Shown here in pieces: positions 59,413 to 64,000 of a DNA stretch of 64,000 nucleotides. The stretch covers positions 18,492 to 82,491 of the forward strand of contig JAUXXQ010000120.1 of assembly GCA_030684815.1 (NCBI GenBank). Reading direction: 5' to 3'. The notes below the pieces were generated by a model. That model searched no databases, was not told the origin of the DNA, and saw nothing but the letters and a program-made list of their open reading frames with translations. The translations under genes were made by a program, and so were the position numbers. This DNA is from Methylobacter sp. (GTDB taxonomy: Bacteria; Pseudomonadota; Gammaproteobacteria; Methylococcales; Methylomonadaceae). Numbering within the stretch: the stretch's first letter is position 1; each line of letters opens with the position of its first letter.

Positions 59413-61005
59413 TCAAGAAAGTCTATGGTTGCGGTAATCCGCCAAATTAACCCCATATTTTTTCAGTTTGGCATAAACGGCACGGGAGCTGATTTCCATC
59501 TCTTCGGCGACTTTTTTGACGTCGCCCTGATGCTGCTTTAGGGCGCTGTCAAGAAAGCCCTGTTCGGCTTTGGCAAGGGCTTGCTCTTTGATGTCCTGCC
59601 AATGCCCAAGGCTAGGCGTGTTGGCCGGAAGCGGCAAGTCCAGCTCGGTCATTTCTTTGCCGGTGGCGAACAGGATGCTGCGTTCAAGTATGTTTTCCAG
59701 TTCGCGGACATTGCCCGGCCACGGGTAGGCGCGGATTTTCTGCATCACGTCACGGCTGACCGATTCGACCTTTTTGTTATATTTCTTGCTCAGGCGCTGC
59801 ACAATCAGCTGCACCAGATAAGGCAAATCTTCCGGCCGTTCGGCCAGCGGCGGGATGCTTAAGCGAACCACATTGATGCGGTAATACAGGTCGTTGCGGA
59901 ACAGCTCTTGCCTGACCAGTTCTTCTAGGTTGTTATTGGTGGCGGAGATGATTCTCAGGTCTACCGACAAAGTCTGTTTGCCGCCAACCCGCTCCAGTTC
60001 GCCTTCCTGCAGCACCCGAAGCAAGCGGGTTTGCGCGGCAGGGGACAGGCTATCGACCTCATCCAGAAACAAAGTGCCGCCTTCGGCTCGCTCGAAATAA
60101 CCTTGATGCACTTCAATGGCGCCGGTGAATGCGCCTTTTTCATGGCCGAACAGCGCGCTTTCGATCAGGCTTTCTGGGATTGCGCCGCAGTTGATCGGGA
60201 TAAAGGGTTTGTCGCAGCGGTCGCTCATCGCGTGGATGGCGTGTGCAACCAGTTCCTTGCCGACCCCGGTTTGGCCTTGAATCAGCACGGTTGCCAAGGT
60301 CGGCGCAATCACTTCGATGGCTTGCAGGATTTTCTGCATGGTGGGCGATTTGGCAATAATGGCCGGGGGCTGGTGTTTTTGGGCGGGCTGTTTGCCTTGC
60401 CTGCGCCAGAGCTGCTGCATACTTTGTTCAATGCGCGAATGCAGTTCGTTAATGTCCTGCATTTCCTTAACCGGCGTGGTGTCGGTGTATTCTATGCCCG
60501 GTTGGTTTTTTGCTGCGTTCGGATGTGTGTAAATGCACACTTCGCATTTGCCGTCATGGCGGGCAATGCTTTGCTTGATTTCCACTTTGGCGTAACCGAA
60601 ATTCCTGGCGGCAATGCCGCCAAAGACGCTGGAGGTCATCCGGCACAGTTCGGGGAAGTTGGTGACCCGGTCGCCAAAGGGGCAGCTGCTGTTGGTTACG
60701 GTAATGCAATCCTGGCCGCTGGACACCAGGGAAAACTTGCCGCCGATGTTGTTTTTAAGGCCGAGTATCAGTTCGACATAGCGCTCTTTGTCAAGCAGTT
60801 CGGCGTTATGGTTTGCTTCCCGATAGGTTTCTTCAAAAAAGCAGCCGGCCGTTTTGGCGATATGCTCAATCAATTGCTCGCAATGTTTTTGCCCCTGCTG
60901 TTCGCTGGCGTGCATCAGTTCCAGGATGAAGGTTTGCAGAAAAAAAACCGGTGTCAGGTCGGAAAGGGAGTTGTCCATGGCATTTTTTGTGAAGTTGTTT
61001 TTCAC
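59413..61005 (-). CDS. Sigma-54-dependent activator (AAA+ plus Fis HTH) with Cys-rich N-terminal sensor
   Basis: GQTGVGKELVAHAIHAMS, GAFTGAIEVHQGYFERAEGGTLFLDEV; N-term CPFGDRVTNFPELC-x32-CEVC; likely start ATG 60978 or GTG 61005. Confidence 0.9.
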   Translation of the reverse strand: MKNNFTKNAMDNSLSDLTPVFFLQTFILELMHASEQQGQKHCEQLIEHIAKTAGCFFEETYREANHNAELLDKERYVELILGLKNNIGGKFSLVSSGQDCITVTNSSCPFGDRVTNFPELCRMTSSVFGGIAARNFGYAKVEIKQSIARHDGKCEVCIYTHPNAAKNQPGIEYTDTTPVKEMQDINELHSRIEQSMQQLWRRQGKQPAQKHQPPAIIAKSPTMQKILQAIEVIAPTLATVLIQGQTGVGKELVAHAIHAMSDRCDKPFIPINCGAIPESLIESALFGHEKGAFTGAIEVHQGYFERAEGGTLFLDEVDSLSPAAQTRLLRVLQEGELERVGGKQTLSVDLRIISATNNNLEELVRQELFRNDLYYRINVVRLSIPPLAERPEDLPYLVQLIVQRLSKKYNKKVESVSRDVMQKIRAYPWPGNVRELENILERSILFATGKEMTELDLPLPANTPSLGHWQDIKEQALAKAEQGFLDSALKQHQGDVKKVAEEMEISSRAVYAKLKKYGVNLADYRNHRLS

Positions 61006-61024
61006 TTATTGAAGCACAGCTTCA
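60989..61024. promoter_or_regulatory. Candidate activator sites (inverted repeats)
   Basis: GTGAA-N7-TTCAC (60989-61005) and TGAAGC-ACA-GCTTCA (61010-61024). Confidence 0.4.
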
Positions 61025-61086
61025 CTTGTTCGGCCAAGCAAAAAAACAAGTTATTGTTATTTAATGAAAATATTACCGCCCATTAC

Positions 61087-61102
61087 TGGCATAACACTTG
61101 CT
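61087..61102 (+). promoter_or_regulatory. Sigma-54 (-24/-12) promoter
   Basis: TGGCATAACACTTGCT matches TGGCAC-N5-TTGCW with correct GG/GC spacing; upstream of 61141 CDS and divergent from a sigma-54 activator. Confidence 0.75.
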
Positions 61103-61140
61103 GCTACTGAAGTTCAACTAACCGTAACGAGGAACTGGAC

Positions 61141-61797
61141 ATGAGCCAAGATAAACCACCTTTAGACCCGCATCCGTTAAGCGAATATGTCGCCTGGGCC
61201 GGAAGCCGCAACCGCGAGCCGCTGTTAGGCGTGTTAAAAGAAAAATTACCGAAAGATCCGGGCAATGTGTTGGAACTCGCCAGCGGCAGCGGTATGCACA
61301 TCAATTTCTTTGCGCCGCATTTTGAGCACTTGCATTTCCATCCGTCCGATAAGGATGAGGCGGTCTTTGACAATATCAAGAAGCTGTCCATCGACCACAA
61401 GAACGACAATATTGCCGATCCGGCCCATCTGGATTTAACCGACCCTGAAACCTGGTTTAATGCCGGTAAGCCCCATTCATTTGCGTCCATTTTTTGTATT
61501 AACATTTTTCAGGTCGCGCCCATCTCCATTGCCGACGGTATGATGAAATGCGCCGCACATCTGCTCGATGACGATGGTTTTTTGTTGATTTACGGCCCGT
61601 TTCGGGTGGAAGGCACGTTCACCACCGATTCCAACAAGGAGTTCCATGAAACCCTGAGTTCGGCAGGGGTTTCGGAATGGGGTTTAAAAGATGTTGCCGA
61701 CCTGAAAAAAGCGGCTGAAAACCATGGTTTGGAGTTAAAAGAGCAGATTGACATGCCGGCCAATAATTTCTCGCTGATATTCGGCAGAAAGAAATAA
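61141..61797 (+). CDS. DUF938-family SAM-dependent methyltransferase
   Basis: SEYVAWAGSRNREPLLGVLKEKLPKDPGNVLELASGSGMHINFFAPHFEHLHFHPSD. Confidence 0.9.
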   Translation: MSQDKPPLDPHPLSEYVAWAGSRNREPLLGVLKEKLPKDPGNVLELASGSGMHINFFAPHFEHLHFHPSDKDEAVFDNIKKLSIDHKNDNIADPAHLDLTDPETWFNAGKPHSFASIFCINIFQVAPISIADGMMKCAAHLLDDDGFLLIYGPFRVEGTFTTDSNKEFHETLSSAGVSEWGLKDVADLKKAAENHGLELKEQIDMPANNFSLIFGRKK

Positions 61798-61884
61798 AAA
61801 ACCTTGCCCAGCACTCATCTTTATACCTATCGCGAAGTTGGCCGAAAGCCTGCAACATCCCACCTATTGAAGGTGTTGCGAATG

Positions 61885-61917
61885 AGACCTTCCAGGTTTT
61901 TAAAACCTGGAAGGTCT
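61885..61917. repeat. Perfect 33-bp palindrome sharing the outer arms of family C
   Basis: AGACCTTCCAGGTTTT-T-AAAACCTGGAAGGTCT. Confidence 0.9.
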
Positions 61918-62009
61918 GCAGTTCAACAATCCATAGATACTTGTGCATAACGATGAACGTGCTACTTGGGAAATCGGTTTAATCAGATACTCAATTTAGG
62001 AAACTAACA

Positions 62010-62741
62010 ATGGAGAAACCATGTTCAGCCGTCATTATTGGAGTTGGCCCGGAGCAAGGCTTAGGCGCTACACTTGCCAAATTTTTTGCAGCAAAAGGCT
62101 TGCACGTTTATATAGGGGGACGAAGTGAAGACAAACTTCACCGGGTCGCGGAAACCATCCGCCAAACCGGCGGCTCAGTCAGTACAGTCATCGCCGATGC
62201 AACGGTCGAGCGCGATGTCGCCGATTTATTCAGGATGGTGCTGGATGACGGCTACTGTGTCGATATTGCCGCTTACAATGTAGACAGCAATATTCCGTCG
62301 CCTTTACTGGAGACGGACACAAAAATTTTTTATACGTTGTGGAAACAAAACTGTTTGGGTGCTTTTTTCTTCGGCAAGGAAGCGGTTAATGCGATGAAAG
62401 GGCGGCAAGGCACCTTGTTTTTTACCGGCGCGACGGCTTCATTGCGCGCCAAGCCGCCGTTTACCGCCTTTGCGTCTGCAAAAGCCGGATTGAGGGCGTT
62501 GGCGCAAGGTATGGCCAGAGAGTTTTCGCCCCAAGGCATCCATGTGGTGCATGTGGTGATTGACGGTGTGATTGACGGCGAGCGGGCCCGTAACCAATTC
62601 CCTGACTATGTCAAAGCCAAAGGCGAAGACGGCTTGTTGCAACTGGATGCAATTGCCGAAACCTATTGGGCCATGCACCAGCAACACCGTAGTGCATGGA
62701 CGCATGAGCTGGATTTGAGGCCGTTTAAAGAGCCCTTTTAG
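62010..62741 (+). CDS. SDR-family oxidoreductase
   Basis: AVIIGVGPEQGLGATLAKFFAAKGLHVYIGGRS Rossmann start; C-terminal LDLRPFKEPF. Confidence 0.88.
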   Translation: MEKPCSAVIIGVGPEQGLGATLAKFFAAKGLHVYIGGRSEDKLHRVAETIRQTGGSVSTVIADATVERDVADLFRMVLDDGYCVDIAAYNVDSNIPSPLLETDTKIFYTLWKQNCLGAFFFGKEAVNAMKGRQGTLFFTGATASLRAKPPFTAFASAKAGLRALAQGMAREFSPQGIHVVHVVIDGVIDGERARNQFPDYVKAKGEDGLLQLDAIAETYWAMHQQHRSAWTHELDLRPFKEPF

Positions 62742-62751
62742 GAGAGGATAT

Positions 62752-62826
62752 AAAGTGGTTTCCTGAAAAGGACATAGTAAAAATTATCCACAAAAGCCAC
62801 GAAAAAACACAAAATTTTCGTGGCTA
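62752..62826. repeat. Family B repeat copy
   Basis: AAGTGGTTTCCTGAAAAGGACATAG...CCACGAAAAAACACAAAATTTTCGTGG. Confidence 0.65.
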
Positions 62827-62835
62827 CCTGCTTAA

Positions 62836-62910
62836 CCCGGGACAGTTTTTAAGCAAGCGATTAGGAACGCTAAGCCCCTGCTTTGGTGAGTACCGGACAT
62901 AACCGGCATT
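62836..62910. repeat. Family D repeat copy 2, degenerate
   Basis: AGTTTTTAAGCAAGCGATTAGGAACGCTAAGCCCCTGCTTTGGTGAGTACCGG resembles 22123-22175. Confidence 0.55.
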
Positions 62911-63718
62911 ATTGCAATACAAATTTAAGCCCGATTAGCATCAGGATAAGCGCTAAAATCGGCCGCAAAACCTTTTCAGGAATTTTTGCACTCAGGTGGC
63001 TGCCCACCCAAATGCCGGGCAACGAACCGAGTAACAGGCTGACCAATAGAACCAGGTCGACATTGCCCAAACCGAGATGCCCCAGCCCTGCAACGGCGGT
63101 CAGCGGAATGGCATGAGCCAAATCAGTGCCGACAATTTTCAGCGTAGTCATTCTCGGATAAAGGAACAACAGCGCAACTGTACCCAGCGCGCCCGCCCCT
63201 ACCGACGACAGCGTCACCAATACGCCCAGCACCGCGCCAATCAGGACGGTGGCGGGGATTTGCAGATGTTTGAAGCGCCCTGCGTTTTCGGGATTGCTAT
63301 GTTCGTCATCAATCGGCTTAAGCTTTGCCGCACGGCTTAACAGTACACTGCGCACGATCAGTGAGGAGGCGGTCAGCAGCAAGGCAATGCCTAAGGTAAA
63401 AGTAATTGCGCCCGACGTTTCCTTGCCGATTGAAGCCAAATGCCTCAGCGCAAACAGCGTCCCCAGGGCAAAGGGTATGCTGCCCAGCGCCAGCCAACCG
63501 ACGATTTTCCAATCGACCGAGCTGTGTTTGTTGTGATGTACCCAGACGCCGCCGGTCTTGGTGATGGCGGCGAACAGCAGGTCAGTCCCTACCGCGACGG
63601 CAGGCTTGAAGCCGAACAGAAAAACCAGCAATGGCGTCATCAATGAACCGCCGCCAACGCCGGTCAGCCCTACCAATATCCCCACCAAAAAGCCGGAAAC
63701 CGTATATCCCCAATTCAT
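62909..63718 (-). CDS. TSUP (TauE/SafE) family membrane transporter
   Basis: GFLVGILVGLTGVGGGSLMTPLLVFLFGFKPAVAVGTDLLFAAITKTGGVWVHH. Confidence 0.9.
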   Translation of the reverse strand: MNWGYTVSGFLVGILVGLTGVGGGSLMTPLLVFLFGFKPAVAVGTDLLFAAITKTGGVWVHHNKHSSVDWKIVGWLALGSIPFALGTLFALRHLASIGKETSGAITFTLGIALLLTASSLIVRSVLLSRAAKLKPIDDEHSNPENAGRFKHLQIPATVLIGAVLGVLVTLSSVGAGALGTVALLFLYPRMTTLKIVGTDLAHAIPLTAVAGLGHLGLGNVDLVLLVSLLLGSLPGIWVGSHLSAKIPEKVLRPILALILMLIGLKFVLQ

Positions 63719-63889
63719 AAAAAACTGCCCTTGTTATCATGCGTTTAAAAAGCCGTACATTATAACAGGCGGATAGTGCGGAGTAAGGCATCAAAACGGA
63801 CTTTAACCTGCTGGCAAATTGATGGCACAAAAAAAAGAGCATCATGTACGCATGATGCCCTTAAGTTGATGTAAGTAGGTAAGCCTATA

Positions 63890-63988
63890 TTTACATTGGA
63901 GTCCAATAGCTTTAGCTATTGGCGGTAAAACAGCTAAAGCTGTTTTACTCCCAACTTGTTTGTTAAGAAACTTTTGAATGACTACTTA
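63890..63988 (-). repeat. Family A element copy 2
   Basis: Exact reverse complement of 7921-8019, 99/99 by eye. Confidence 0.92.
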
Positions 63989-64000
63989 GAGGATGAGGGA

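Noticed and set aside
60031-61110. 359-aa plus-strand ORF antisense to the sigma-54 activator
   Set aside because: Shadow ORF in the reverse frame of a well-supported gene with recognisable AAA+ motifs; no recognisable domain.
1-64000. CRISPR arrays, tRNA and rRNA genes
   Set aside because: No regularly spaced direct repeats with unique spacers, no tRNA cloverleaf/TYC-arm signature and no rRNA-like segment recognised by eye; tRNAscan/Infernal would be needed to exclude them.

Overview
The window looks like a gammaproteobacterial chromosome; a methanotroph or relative is only an inference. Most of it is housekeeping: pgi, mltF, ubiD, prlC, pcnB-folK-panB-panC-panD, fliW, leuB, purEK, pmbA, pyrD, thiO, radC, coaBC-dut, algC, tesA/ybbA. 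Accessory or unusual content includes: (i) a paired methanotroph-like copper/cupredoxin locus; (ii) two strong tandem Pho boxes, upstream of an OprP-like porin and of an uncharacterised secreted protein; (iii) an AT-rich defence island at about 30.2-34.5 kb with an ApaLI-like restriction-modification pair and a 730-aa protein that appears to fuse a PD-(D/E)XK-like nuclease domain to a PIN-like domain; (iv) a sigma-54 activator with a Cys-rich, possibly Fe-S, sensor domain, divergent from a DUF938 methyltransferase that has a near-consensus -24/-12 promoter; (v) at least five families of dispersed intergenic foldback/MITE-like repeats. The repeats include a 99-bp element present as two identical inverted copies 56 kb apart, a family whose core is inverted relative to its flanks in one copy, and two miniature IS-like elements. 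No tRNA, rRNA or CRISPR array was recognised. All homology calls come from reading the sequence and motif recognition; no database search was run.
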